NCBI GenBank assembly: GCA_029266425.1 | Contig: JAQSWY010000008.1 | Location: 81,433-145,432, forward strand | Length of the DNA stretch: 64,000 bases | Source of the DNA: Xanthobacteraceae bacterium | Lineage (GTDB): Bacteria > Pseudomonadota > Alphaproteobacteria > Rhizobiales > Xanthobacteraceae | Direction of reading: 5' to 3' | Shown here: positions 10,961 to 18,493 of the stretch, in pieces | Layout of the letters: every line of letters begins with the position of its first letter | Numbering within the stretch: the first letter of the stretch is position 1 | The notes under the pieces: model-generated | What the model saw: the letters and a program-made list of their open reading frames with translations, nothing else | Databases searched by the model: none | What the model was told of the DNA's origin: nothing | Program-made: the position numbers and the translations under genes

Positions 10961-12760
10961 ATGCTGCCAGCGAAGTTGCGCGCCTCCCTCGGCAAGGCGA
11001 TCGGCCCGGAAACCTGGGATGCGATCCGCCGCCTTTTCCTGACCGACGGCCGGCGCCACTGGAAGGGCTATGCGCTCGCCTTCGTCTTCATGGGGCTGGT
11101 GGCCGGCAGCACCGCGGGCCTTGCCTATCTCATGGGCGACGTCATCAACCGCATCTTCGTCGAGCAGAATTCCGCCGCCATCTGGCTGCTGTCCGGCGCG
11201 GTGATCGGGCTCAGCCTCATCAAGGGCTTCGCCGGCTACGGCCAAGCGGTGACGCTCGGCGCCATCGGCAACCGCATCGTCGCCGACAACCAGAAGCGCG
11301 TCATCGACCAGCTGCTGCACCAGGATGTCAGCTATTTTGCCCAGCGCCACACCGCCGAGATCTCGCTGCGCATCAACCAGGGCGCGCAGGCGGCACGCAA
11401 CGTGCTGAACCTCGTCATCACCAGCCTGGGGCGCGACCTGTTCTCGGTGATCGGCCTCGCCGCGGTGATGATCATTCAGGACGCCGGCATGGCACTGGTC
11501 GGCCTCATTGCCATGCCGATCGCGGTTGCCGGGGTGCGCGGCCTGATCCGCAAGGTGAAGCGCGTCTTCAAGAAGCAGTTCAGCGACGCCGCCCAGATCA
11601 TGTCCGGCTCGGTGGAGGCCTTCCAGGGCATCCGCACCGTCAAGTCCTTCAACATGGAGGACGCGCTGCGCGGTCGCATCTTCGGCAAGATCGACGAGTT
11701 GGAGAAGGCGTCGAACCGCATGGTGCGTGCGCAGTCGCAATCCGGCCCGATGATGGAGGCGCTCGCCGGCGTCGCCATCGGCGCCGTCATCATGTATGCG
11801 GGCTACGGCGTGCTGCATATGGGGCGCACGCCGGGCGAGTTCTTCTCGGTCATCACCGCCCTGCTGCTCTGCTATGAGCCGGCCAAGCGCCTCGCCAGGC
11901 TCAATATCGACCTCGCCACCAATCTGCTCGGCGCGCGCATGCTGTTCGAGGTGCTGGATTCGGCGCCGGCCGAGCAGGAAAGCGCTGGCCTGCCGGCCAT
12001 CAAGGTCGACAGGGGCCGTGTCGTCTTCGAGGACGTGGTGTTCGGCTATCGCGAAGGTGAGCCGGTGCTGCGCGGGCTCAGCTTCATCGCCGAGCCCGGC
12101 CAGACCACGGCGCTCGTCGGCCCATCCGGCGGCGGCAAGACCACGGTGATGAACCTGATCGAGCGCTTCTACGACATTGAATCCGGCACCATCATCCTGG
12201 ATGGGCAGTCCATCAGTGGAGTATCGCGCCATTCGGTGCGCGAGGCCGTGGCCCTGGTGAGCCAGGACGTGTTCCTGTTCTCCGGCACCGTGCGCGACAA
12301 TATCGCTTATGGCCGTCCTTCGGCGAGCGCCGCCGAGATCGAGGCGGCGGCGCGCGCTGCCCATGCCCACGACTTCATCATGGGCTTTGCTGACGGCTAT
12401 GAGAGCCTGGTCGGCGAGCACGGCACCCAGCTCTCCGGCGGGCAGCGCCAGCGCATCGCCATCGCCCGCGCCTTCCTGAAGAATGCCCCGATCCTGCTGC
12501 TCGACGAGGCAACCGCCGCGCTCGATTCGGAATCGGAGGCCGAGGTGCAGAAGGCGCTGCGCGATCTCCAGGCCAACCGCACCACGCTGGTCATTGCCCA
12601 TCGCCTGCAGACCGTGGTGAATGCCGACCGCATCTGCGTGATCGACGCCGGCCGCGTCGTGGAAAGCGGACGCCACGACGAGCTGCTGGCGCGCCGCGGG
12701 CGTTATTACAATTTCCACCAGCTCCAGTTCGCCGACCAGCGCGAGCGGTTACTGGCCTGA
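10961..12760 (+). CDS. MsbA-like ABC exporter, fused membrane and ATPase domains
   Basis: The 599-residue half-transporter has an N-terminal six-helix type I exporter domain (about residues 35-330) and a C-terminal ATPase with Walker [12 protein letters not shown]-loop [10 protein letters not shown], signature [15 protein letters not shown], Walker [12 protein letters not shown] and switch His VIAHRLQ. It should work as a homodimer exporting lipid or drug-like substrates. The ATG at 10961 has AAGGA 7-8 bases upstream; an in-frame TTG at 10946 is less likely. It stands alone between tRNA-Cys and tRNA-Asn. It is the nearest intact exporter to the RiPP locus but lies outside the island boundary. 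Confidence 0.92.
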   Translation: MLPAKLRASLGKAIGPETWDAIRRLFLTDGRRHWKGYALAFVFMGLVAGSTAGLAYLMGDVINRIFVEQNSAAIWLLSGAVIGLSLIKGFAGYGQAVTLGAIGNRIVADNQKRVIDQLLHQDVSYFAQRHTAEISLRINQGAQAARNVLNLVITSLGRDLFSVIGLAAVMIIQDAGMALVGLIAMPIAVAGVRGLIRKVKRVFKKQFSDAAQIMSGSVEAFQGIRTVKSFNMEDALRGRIFGKIDELEKASNRMVRAQSQSGPMMEALAGVAIGAVIMYAGYGVLHMGRTPGEFFSVITALLLCYEPAKRLARLNIDLATNLLGARMLFEVLDSAPAEQESAGLPAIKVDRGRVVFEDVVFGYREGEPVLRGLSFIAEPGQTTALVGPSGGGKTTVMNLIERFYDIESGTIILDGQSISGVSRHSVREAVALVSQDVFLFSGTVRDNIAYGRPSASAAEIEAAARAAHAHDFIMGFADGYESLVGEHGTQLSGGQRQRIAIARAFLKNAPILLLDEATAALDSESEAEVQKALRDLQANRTTLVIAHRLQTVVNADRICVIDAGRVVESGRHDELLARRGRYYNFHQLQFADQRERLLA

Positions 12761-12930
12761 GGCGGCCCCGAAATTCAGCTGCGGCCCCCGTGAATAAGGA
12801 GTCGCAGACCTCTTTCCGAACGGCAGCTGAGGACTACATGTCACTTTAAGGCGCGGGCGACTTCACAAACCCGCCGAGCGTTGCTATACGCCGCCCCAAC
12901 AGACGTTGCGCCCGCGACCGGGTGCCCTGT

Positions 12931-13006
12931 TCCCTGATAGCTCAGTTGGTAGAGCGTTCGACTGTTAATCGAATGGTCGCAGGTTCGAGTCCTGCTCAGG
13001 GAGCCA
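12931..13006 (+). tRNA. tRNA-Asn (GTT)
   Basis: Acceptor TCCCTGA pairs with TCAGGGA, the anticodon loop ACTGTTAAT carries GTT, the T-arm is GGTTCGAGTCC, and CCA is encoded. An integrase remnant starts 22 bases beyond its 3' end, which suggests it served as an integration site. Confidence 0.97.
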
Positions 13007-13027
13007 TCCATTCTAACCACTTGATTA

Positions 13028-13415
13028 TTATAGAATTTTCGCGATTTCGCCCGCACCACCTTTGGGAGGTGCGGGCTTTTTGTTCTGCGTTTGTGCGTCC
13101 AACAGCAGGTGAGCGGCCTCCTTGGCGAGGCGCTTCTGACTGGCCTTCTTGGTGTAGTGGGTCGCCATCCGGCCGCTAGTCCATCCGAAGAGCGCCATGA
13201 GCTGCTTCTCGGTGGCGCCGTTTTCCGCCGCCCGGGTCGCGCCCGCCTTGCGCAGGCCGTGGGCCGTGCCGGGGCACTTCGCGGCGGTGCAGGCCACGCG
13301 GGACCAGTTGCCGAACGATTCCTTGGTCCAGGGCTGGCCGAGCTCGGTGCCGCGATGGACGCGGCCAGGATCGGAAGGATCGGCAGAACGATCTCCTTGT
13401 TCGTCTTCTCCACAC
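13028..13415 (-). pseudogene. Tyrosine recombinase/integrase remnant (frameshifted, C-terminal part only)
   Basis: The minus strand reads EKTNKEIVLPILPILAASIA in one frame. The continuation, WTKESFGNWSRVACTAAKCP then HGLRKAGATRAAENG, LMALFGWTSGRMATHYTKKA, is in another frame, so there is a frameshift near 13345. HGLRK (the HxxR box) and the Tyr of MATHYTKKA match the catalytic region of phage-type integrases. The N-terminal domain is missing. It points toward tRNA-Asn, the usual arrangement for an element integrated in a tRNA gene. Confidence 0.8.
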
Positions 13416-13630
13416 GCTGCGATCAGCCTCGCGCTGCCATGGCGGTCGCATCCCGCGGTCGCTCCCCGCTCGGCGAGGCAAAATAACGTTGGATTTCGCC
13501 GGAGGGATTTGTCGCATCTCACAGTCTACTGCGCCATTATCTCGGGGGAATGAGTGGCCCCACATTGCACACGCGGCTGTTCACGATGCCTGAAACAATA
13601 ATGACAAGATCGAAATCCAAGGGAGGCCCA

Positions 13631-14470
13631 ATGAGCGAGAATAGCGGCCTGGAGCAATCACCAGCGAGGCTGGCATTTGTGTCGATCAAATGGGGCCGCC
13701 ACTTCAGTCCAGACTACGTCAACGTGCTCCATCATCACGTCAACCGAAATGTGAGTCGGAAACATCACTTCATCTGCGTGACCGACGACGCCGCAGGCCT
13801 TCACCCGGCGATCGAGGCCATTCCTCTACCGGACCTCAACCTGTCGGAGAAGCGCTCGCGGCTTGGACGCTGGCAGAAACTTGCCCTCTTCAAGGCCGGC
13901 CTTTTGCCGGACGTCGATGTCGCGATCTACATGGATCTCGACACAATGGTACTTGGTTCGCTGGACCAACTCGTGGACCACGTCATCGGCACCCCCGGCT
14001 TTCACATCCTGCGTGAATGGAATCCTGCGGTCTGGGACATCGTGCCCGTTCGGCTCAGGCCGGATCGCGGCGGGCAGAGCTCGGTCCTGGGGTGGCGGCC
14101 CTCCGATCAGCACCAGATATTTGACGAGTTCGTCCGGGATCCCGAGGAGGTCTATCGCCAGGTCTCCAATGACCAGGGACACATCACGAGGACCGCCGAG
14201 CAGTTGCGATATCTGCCGCACCAGTTCTGCGTCAGCTTCAAGCGCCATTGCGTCGCGCACTATCCGCTGAATCTGATCTTCAAGACGCCGCGAAAGCCGC
14301 GTCGCGCTCCAATCGTCGTCTTCCACGGGCGGCCGCGCCCGACCGATCTGCTCCAGGCCGAAGGCGTCCGATGGGGGACGAAATATCGGTTCGGTTTCGA
14401 ACCCGTGGGTTGGGTGCAAAGATACTGGGAAGAAGGCAGGGGCAGACTGCGGGATGTCCGCAAGATTTGA
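13631..14470 (+). CDS. Glycosyltransferase-like protein (GT8-type features)
   Basis: The 279-residue protein starts after a good GGGAGG site; the frame is open from 13550. A nucleotide-sugar-binding N-terminal half (LAFVSIKWGRHFSPDYVNVL) is followed by a DxD metal motif in AIYMDLDTMVLGSLDQLVDH, and a late HGRPRP segment resembles the His-Gly motif of retaining GT-A enzymes. No signal or membrane segment is seen. It is convergent with the precursor array and shares a hairpin with it. Whether it glycosylates the RiPP or is a neighbour by chance is not shown by the sequence. Confidence 0.72.
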   Translation: MSENSGLEQSPARLAFVSIKWGRHFSPDYVNVLHHHVNRNVSRKHHFICVTDDAAGLHPAIEAIPLPDLNLSEKRSRLGRWQKLALFKAGLLPDVDVAIYMDLDTMVLGSLDQLVDHVIGTPGFHILREWNPAVWDIVPVRLRPDRGGQSSVLGWRPSDQHQIFDEFVRDPEEVYRQVSNDQGHITRTAEQLRYLPHQFCVSFKRHCVAHYPLNLIFKTPRKPRRAPIVVFHGRPRPTDLLQAEGVRWGTKYRFGFEPVGWVQRYWEEGRGRLRDVRKI

Positions 14471-14493
14471 TCAATTGCGCCCCGCGCGAGCAA

Positions 14494-14517
14494 AAGGGGC
14501 CGCTTAAGCGGCCCCTT
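14494..14517 (-). terminator. Perfect 12-bp dyad between glycosyltransferase and precursor array
   Basis: AAGGGGCCGCTT / AAGCGGCCCCTT is a perfect inverted repeat. Read on the minus strand the stem is followed by TTTTG, as expected for an intrinsic terminator ending the precursor transcript. It may also stop plus-strand transcription from the glycosyltransferase. Confidence 0.75.
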
Positions 14518-14540
14518 GAAACGTACCGGAAAATACCTGA

Positions 14541-14642
14541 TCAGGTAGGCTTGGCTTTCTTCCCGGAAAAGTTCGCGCCAGCGGTCACAGCGGAAAGCTT
14601 CTCCCGCTTGAAGAGTAGTGGCGCGACATAAAGCTTGCGCAT
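14541..14642 (-). CDS. RiPP precursor peptide 1 (33 aa)
   Basis: The peptide begins MRKLYVAPLLFKREKLSAVT: the leader has YVAP (YxxP) then LSAVTA. The core is GANFSGKKAK with tail PT. AGGAG lies 6 bases upstream of the ATG. With precursor 9 it forms a subclass with KREKLS or KRERLS in place of KSGQLS. It is last in the array, next to the terminator. The leader pattern YxxP...T-x matches lasso-peptide leaders, which place Thr at the penultimate leader position, so cleavage is predicted after TA to leave Gly first (inference). Confidence 0.85.
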   Translation of the reverse strand: MRKLYVAPLLFKREKLSAVTAGANFSGKKAKPT

Positions 14643-14666
14643 GGCGATCTCCTATTCAAGAGCCGA

Positions 14667-14771
14667 TTACGGGGCCGGCTTGGCTTTCTTGCCGGAAAAA
14701 TTCGTTCCCGCGGTCACCGCGGAAAGCTGCCCGGATTTCAACAGCGTCGGGCGTTCATAGGATTTCTTCAT
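14667..14771 (-). CDS. RiPP precursor peptide 2 (34 aa)
   Basis: The leader starts MKKSYERPTLLKSGQLSAVT and the core reads GTNFSGKKAK with tail PAP. It is the only copy with Thr for Ala at core position 2. AAGGAG precedes the ATG. The gap to precursor 1 is 24 bases. Confidence 0.85.
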   Translation of the reverse strand: MKKSYERPTLLKSGQLSAVTAGTNFSGKKAKPAP

Positions 14772-14819
14772 AGGAACTCCTTGGGTTGCTGCAATGGAAC
14801 GCCATCAGCCGACGCTCCA

Positions 14820-14866
14820 TCATCTTATCGTCGATAGCGAAGTCGGACGTTCGTAGGACCTCCCTA
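14820..14866 (-). pseudogene. Decayed RiPP precursor remnant
   Basis: On the minus strand GGGAGG is followed directly by TCCTACGAACGTCCGAC, matching 15 of 17 bases of the start of precursor 2 (codons 4-9, SYERPT). It lacks the ATG and first codons, then runs into SLSTIR and a stop. The rest of the leader and the core are missing. It reads as a copy lost by deletion within the array. Confidence 0.5.
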
Positions 14867-14971
14867 TCAATTTTGGGCTGGCTTGCCCTTCTTGCCGGAG
14901 AAGTTGGCACCGGCCGTCACGGCAGAAAGCTGCCCGGACTTCACGAATGCGGGACGTACATACTTTTTCAT
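14867..14971 (-). CDS. RiPP precursor peptide 3 (34 aa)
   Basis: The leader starts MKKYVRPAFVKSGQLSAVTA, one residue shorter before the YxxP motif (YVRP) than the other copies. The core is GANFSGKKGK with tail PAQN. AGGGAG is placed correctly upstream of the ATG. Confidence 0.85.
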   Translation of the reverse strand: MKKYVRPAFVKSGQLSAVTAGANFSGKKGKPAQN

Positions 14972-15018
14972 AGAAACTCCCTGGCAATATTCACGAGCCG
15001 GCGCCTTATCCGCGGCTC

Positions 15019-15120
15019 CTATTCGATCTTGCCCTTCTTGCCGGAAAAGTTCGCACCGGCAGTTATCGCGGAAAGCTGCCCCGACTTCACCAGGACCGGG
15101 CGAGAATATGACTTCTTCAT
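15019..15120 (-). CDS. RiPP precursor peptide 4 (33 aa)
   Basis: The leader starts MKKSYSRPVLVKSGQLSAIT (Ile where the others have Val), the core is GANFSGKKGK and the tail is IE. GAGGAG lies upstream. The acidic C-terminal residue is shared with precursors 6 and 10. Confidence 0.85.
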   Translation of the reverse strand: MKKSYSRPVLVKSGQLSAITAGANFSGKKGKIE

Positions 15121-15170
15121 GCGAGCTCCTCAGTTGCAGGACTCAAAGCACCGCAGGGCTGATGCCCTTG

Positions 15171-15281
15171 CTAGGCGCCATTGATGGGCTTGGCTTTCTT
15201 GCCGGAAAAATTCGCGCCGGCCGTGACCGCAGAAAGCAGTCCGGACCTCACCAGCGCAGGACGGATGTAGGACTTCCTCAT
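15171..15281 (-). CDS. RiPP precursor peptide 5 (36 aa)
   Basis: The leader starts MRKSYIRPALVRSGLLSAVT, the core is GANFSGKKAK and the tail PINGA, the longest of the set. GAGGAG lies upstream of the ATG. Confidence 0.85.
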   Translation of the reverse strand: MRKSYIRPALVRSGLLSAVTAGANFSGKKAKPINGA

Positions 15282-15318
15282 ACCTATGCTCCTCTGATAG
15301 GGCCTGGAAGTCATCGCG

Positions 15319-15420
15319 CTACTCGATCTTCCCCTTTTTGCCGGAGAAGTTGGCGCCGGCAGTTACTGCGGAAAGCATTCCGGACTTCACGAGTACCGGA
15401 TGCGTGTAAGACTTCTTCAT
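15319..15420 (-). CDS. RiPP precursor peptide 6 (33 aa)
   Basis: The leader starts MKKSYTHPVLVKSGMLSAVT, the core is GANFSGKKGK and the tail IE. AAGGAGG, the strongest ribosome site of the array, precedes it. Confidence 0.85.
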   Translation of the reverse strand: MKKSYTHPVLVKSGMLSAVTAGANFSGKKGKIE

Positions 15421-15508
15421 GTGGCCTCCTTGGGGGAGAAGCCGCGAATCGCCGTCTGCGGGCACTGCGGCCAATATGCCAATTATGAGGAGTTAGATTC
15501 TGCCAGCG

Positions 15509-15616
15509 TCAGGCCGCCGGCGGCTTGCCCTTCTTGCCGGAGAAATTCGCGCCAGCGGTGACCGCGGAAAGCTGTCCGGACTTCACCAGCGCCGGGCGGA
15601 TGTAGGACTTCTTCAT
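15509..15616 (-). CDS. RiPP precursor peptide 7 (35 aa)
   Basis: The leader starts MKKSYIRPALVKSGQLSAVT, the core is GANFSGKKGK and the tail PPAA. GAGGAG lies upstream. Confidence 0.85.
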   Translation of the reverse strand: MKKSYIRPALVKSGQLSAVTAGANFSGKKGKPPAA

Positions 15617-15712
15617 GTCGATGCTCCTCAACTAGAGACCTTGAGGCACCGTCACCGATGCCTCGGCCATTGTGCAAAACGAAAAGCATACAACTCGTCT
15701 AACCACGCCGGG

Positions 15713-15817
15713 TCAGAGCTGCTGCTTGCCCTTCTTGCCGGAAAAATTCGCTCCCGCTGTCACCGCGGAAAGCTGCCCGGACTTCACGAGCGCCGGACGG
15801 GTGTACGACTTCTTCAT
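15713..15817 (-). CDS. RiPP precursor peptide 8 (34 aa)
   Basis: The leader starts MKKSYTRPALVKSGQLSAVT, the core is GANFSGKKGK and the tail QQL, the only tail beginning with Gln. GAGAGG lies upstream. Confidence 0.85.
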   Translation of the reverse strand: MKKSYTRPALVKSGQLSAVTAGANFSGKKGKQQL

Positions 15818-15906
15818 TTGAGCCTCTCAGGTTACAGAGCACCGTCCGCCGACGACGCGACCGTTTGATTACCAATGATGAAAAGTGAGTGGGTGGCTGA
15901 CGGCCA

Positions 15907-16011
15907 CTATCCGGTCGGCTTGGCCTTCTTGCCCGAAAAATTCGCGCCCGCAGTCACTGCGGATAGCCGCTCACGCTTTGCAAACCGCGGCGCAACGTAC
16001 AGCTTCTTCAT
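15907..16011 (-). CDS. RiPP precursor peptide 9 (34 aa), first of the array
   Basis: The leader starts MKKLYVAPRFAKRERLSAVT, the core is GANFSGKKAK and the tail PTG. It is the promoter-proximal copy and resembles precursor 1 (KLYVAP, KRE), so the two ends of the array match each other better than the middle. The ribosome site is weak (GTGGGGG). Confidence 0.83.
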   Translation of the reverse strand: MKKLYVAPRFAKRERLSAVTAGANFSGKKAKPTG

Positions 16012-16186
16012 TGCAAGTGCCCCCACTTGGCCCAATCATCTTGGGATCATGATGAGGCTACTGGTCCACTCCGCAACGTCAATGTGGAACAAGCGAACTC
16101 TCGGATATAGCTCGTGAAAGACGCGTCATGTGACGAAAATAACACGCAAAATGGTAGCCAAGTAGGTATTGCGCTTGACTTAGACA
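16012..16186. promoter_or_regulatory. Divergent intergenic region between precursor array and ligase operon
   Basis: These 175 bases are visibly richer in A and T than their surroundings and separate two divergent transcripts, so they should hold promoters for both. A small dyad, CGTCA-TG-TGACG, lies near 16122-16133. I cannot assign -35/-10 boxes with confidence. Confidence 0.45.
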
Positions 16187-17677
16187 ATGGACATCCATCA
16201 CCCGCAAATGCCAGTTTCCCGTGGTCGGTATTCCAACGTAAGCATGAAGTACCGTTTTCGCATGCCTGTTGCGCTCGATGATCTGAATACCTTCCCGCCC
16301 GAGGCCACGCTCGTCGATGTTCGACAAGGCACGTCGCTCTCGCGCGATGATTTGCTTGGAGAAGTGCGCCGGCGCGCGCAATCCCTGCGTGAGGAGGGCA
16401 TCGAGGCAAGGAGCAGCGTTGTCGTCGGCCAGGCAAGCCCGGTAGACTATATCGCCGATCTGTTCGCCCTCTGGTCCATCAGCGCCATGGCCGTAGCCGT
16501 CGAGCCGAATCTCACCCCGACTGAGCAGTCCCTCGTTGCCGAATCAGTGGGCGCCCGGATGTGGCGCGGTGAGGATCGCAGGGAGGCTGGGAGCCCGCCG
16601 CCGGCAGAGCGAATCATCGCATCGAATGGAGACGATGCCCTTATCCTGCTGACCTCAGGCACAACCGGACGGCCCAAGGGGGTGGTGCACAGCTGCGACA
16701 GCCTCGCCAGTCGGATCGACGCGAATCTTACAGCAATCGGTCATGACGACCTTGCGAGGTCCCTGCTCGTGCTTCCGATCCATTTCGGCCACGGGCTGAT
16801 CGGCAATACGCTGACTGTGCTAGCGGCAGGTGGTACGCTCCATCTGTGGTCGGGTCCCACCGTCGCGGAGATGAAGGACTTCCCCGCGCTGATCGACAGC
16901 GCGGAGCTGTCGTTCATGAGCTCGGTGCCGGCGTTCTGGCGAATTGCGCTGCGGGTCGCACAGCGGCCTACTCGTTCGTTCGCCCGGGTGCACGTAGGAT
17001 CGGCGCCGCTGTCGGCGATGCTCTGGGGACAGATCGCCGAATGGTGCGGCACGCGCCGCGTGTTCAACATGTACGGCATGAGCGAGGCGGCGAACTGGAT
17101 CGCCGGAGCCTCGCTCGACGACAATGGCGGCGATGGCTTTGTCGGGCGCCCTTGGGGCGGCGCATTCGCGGTCCTCGACGGTTCCGGAGCGATCAAGTCG
17201 GCCGGATCGGGAGAAGTCCTGGTGCGGAGCCCATCCATGATGAGCCGCTATTTCGGCCTTCCGGAGGAGACTGCCGCCACTTTCGTAGAGGGATGGCTGA
17301 AGACCGGGGACATTGGCGAGCTTGCCGAGGATGGCAGCCTTACCCTCGTCGGCAGATCGAAGAGCGAAATCAATCGGGCGGGGGCGAAGATATTGGCGGA
17401 AGAAATCGACATGCTGCTGGAGCATCACCCCATGGTCGTGGAGGCCTGCACATTCGGCATGCCGGATGCGGTCGCCGGCGAAGTGGTTGCGGCTGCGGTC
17501 GTGGCACGGGATCCCGGCCTCGACGAAGACACCTTGCGCGCCTGGTGCCGGGAGCGGTGCCGGCGGGATGCGGTCCCGGCGCGCCTGTTCTTCTTCGACA
17601 GCCTTCCGCGGAACGACCGCGGCAAGGTCTCCCGCCTCGCGGTCCGCGAGCGCGCGCTCGGCAGCGTGGTGCGCTGA
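16187..17677 (+). CDS. Class I adenylate-forming ligase (acyl-AMP/acyl-CoA or A-domain type)
   Basis: The 496-residue enzyme shows the core motifs in order: ALILLTSGTTGRPKGVVHS (P-loop), FNMYGMSEA, WLKTGDIGELAEDG, LVGRSKSEINRAGAKI (hinge) and the C-terminal lysine region PRNDRGKVSRLAV. It activates a carboxylic acid as acyl-AMP. The ACP two genes downstream suggests transfer to a phosphopantetheine thiol. The N-terminal start is uncertain: 16187, 16244 and 16262 are all possible and none has a strong ribosome site. It overlaps the GNAT gene by one base and is first in the operon. Its acid substrate cannot be read from the sequence. Confidence 0.85.
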   Translation: MDIHHPQMPVSRGRYSNVSMKYRFRMPVALDDLNTFPPEATLVDVRQGTSLSRDDLLGEVRRRAQSLREEGIEARSSVVVGQASPVDYIADLFALWSISAMAVAVEPNLTPTEQSLVAESVGARMWRGEDRREAGSPPPAERIIASNGDDALILLTSGTTGRPKGVVHSCDSLASRIDANLTAIGHDDLARSLLVLPIHFGHGLIGNTLTVLAAGGTLHLWSGPTVAEMKDFPALIDSAELSFMSSVPAFWRIALRVAQRPTRSFARVHVGSAPLSAMLWGQIAEWCGTRRVFNMYGMSEAANWIAGASLDDNGGDGFVGRPWGGAFAVLDGSGAIKSAGSGEVLVRSPSMMSRYFGLPEETAATFVEGWLKTGDIGELAEDGSLTLVGRSKSEINRAGAKILAEEIDMLLEHHPMVVEACTFGMPDAVAGEVVAAAVVARDPGLDEDTLRAWCRERCRRDAVPARLFFFDSLPRNDRGKVSRLAVRERALGSVVR

Positions 17678-18258
17678 TGGCCAAATCAGCTCATCCGAAT
17701 GTCGGCACGCCGATCCAAACGGAGCGATTCCTGCTCAAGCCAATCGGACGGCTGGAGACATTCCGCATCAGCTATCCGTGGAACCAGGATCCCGAAGTAA
17801 TGCGCGAATATTCCGGCTCGGGTGAGGGTCGCGGCCGTCTCCAGTGGTACCGTCATATGCCGCGCGAGAACCGGAAGAACAAGTTCGCGCACGCCATATA
17901 TCCGATCGGCGCGGACCAACCGATCGGTCTGCACTTCATCGAGATCAAGCCTTACAAGACCGCCTACCTCACCATCGTAATTCATGACCGAGCATGGTGG
18001 GGCAAGGGCGCCGTATTGGAGATACGCCCGACGGTATTCGACCATGTGATCAAGAACAGCGATGTCGAGAAATTCTCTGGCTTCGTCAATTCACGGAACT
18101 TTCCGTCTATCTTCAACTACCAGAAGCTTGGCTTCAAACACGTCGGCACCATGCAGCGCACCAAGTTCGATCCGACCACCGGCACCATATACGACACCAT
18201 GATCTTCGAGATGTTTCGCCACGAGTGGCAAGCGCGGAAGTCGGTCGGCAATGGTTAA
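17677..18258 (+). CDS. GNAT-family acyltransferase (RimJ/RimL type)
   Basis: The 193-residue protein opens with TERFLLKPIGRLETFRISYP. It has the acyl-CoA/pantetheine pyrophosphate loop in DRAWWGKGAVLEIRP and the late signature NSRNFPSIFNYQKLGFKHVG typical of N-acetyltransferase-fold enzymes. Its start overlaps the ligase stop (TGATG) and its end overlaps the ACP start by 8 bases, indicating translational coupling. GNAT enzymes lipidate RiPPs in the goadvionin and selidamide systems. Here a natural role is moving the ACP-bound acyl group to a lysine side chain or the new N-terminus of the core (inference). Confidence 0.85.
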   Translation: MAKSAHPNVGTPIQTERFLLKPIGRLETFRISYPWNQDPEVMREYSGSGEGRGRLQWYRHMPRENRKNKFAHAIYPIGADQPIGLHFIEIKPYKTAYLTIVIHDRAWWGKGAVLEIRPTVFDHVIKNSDVEKFSGFVNSRNFPSIFNYQKLGFKHVGTMQRTKFDPTTGTIYDTMIFEMFRHEWQARKSVGNG

Positions 18259-18493
18259 CTCGCATCTGACCGAAGCCAAGGGCCTGATCGCAGGCTGCGT
18301 CAATCAACCCGCCGCTACTGTTGCCGACGATGCCGCCATCGGCACGCTGGAGGGCTGGGACAGCATCGCCCACATCTCCATCGTGCTGGCGATTGAGGCG
18401 CGCGTCGGTCGCACACTGACGAGCGACGAGATCATCGCGGTCACCGGCGTTGCCAGCGTGGCGGACATTCTCAAGCAGGCCGATGGCGCATGA
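18251..18493 (+). CDS. Acyl carrier protein
   Basis: This 80-residue four-helix carrier has the phosphopantetheine site in LEGWDSIAHISIVLAIEARV (Ser of WDS). Its helix pattern ends in ITGVASVADILKQ-like sequence (VTGVASVADILKQADG). It lies between the GNAT and the nucleotidyltransferase with overlaps on both sides. It probably receives the acyl group from the ligase and presents it to the GNAT. Confidence 0.9.
   Translation: MVNSHLTEAKGLIAGCVNQPAATVADDAAIGTLEGWDSIAHISIVLAIEARVGRTLTSDEIIAVTGVASVADILKQADGA

Noticed and set aside
10961..12760. ABC exporter as part of the RiPP cluster
   Set aside because: It lies on the other side of tRNA-Asn and the integrase relic, and resembles general lipid/drug exporters; linkage to the peptide is unsupported.
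14883..15488. A long plus-strand frame (201 residues) across the precursor array
   Set aside because: It reads antisense through several precursor genes; its repeats are the complement of the FSGKK cores, and the minus-strand genes have ribosome sites and conserved protein sequence.
14541..16011. Regular short repeats that could be taken for a CRISPR array
   Set aside because: Repeat units are about 100 bases or more apart with irregular spacing, and each translates to a conserved peptide.
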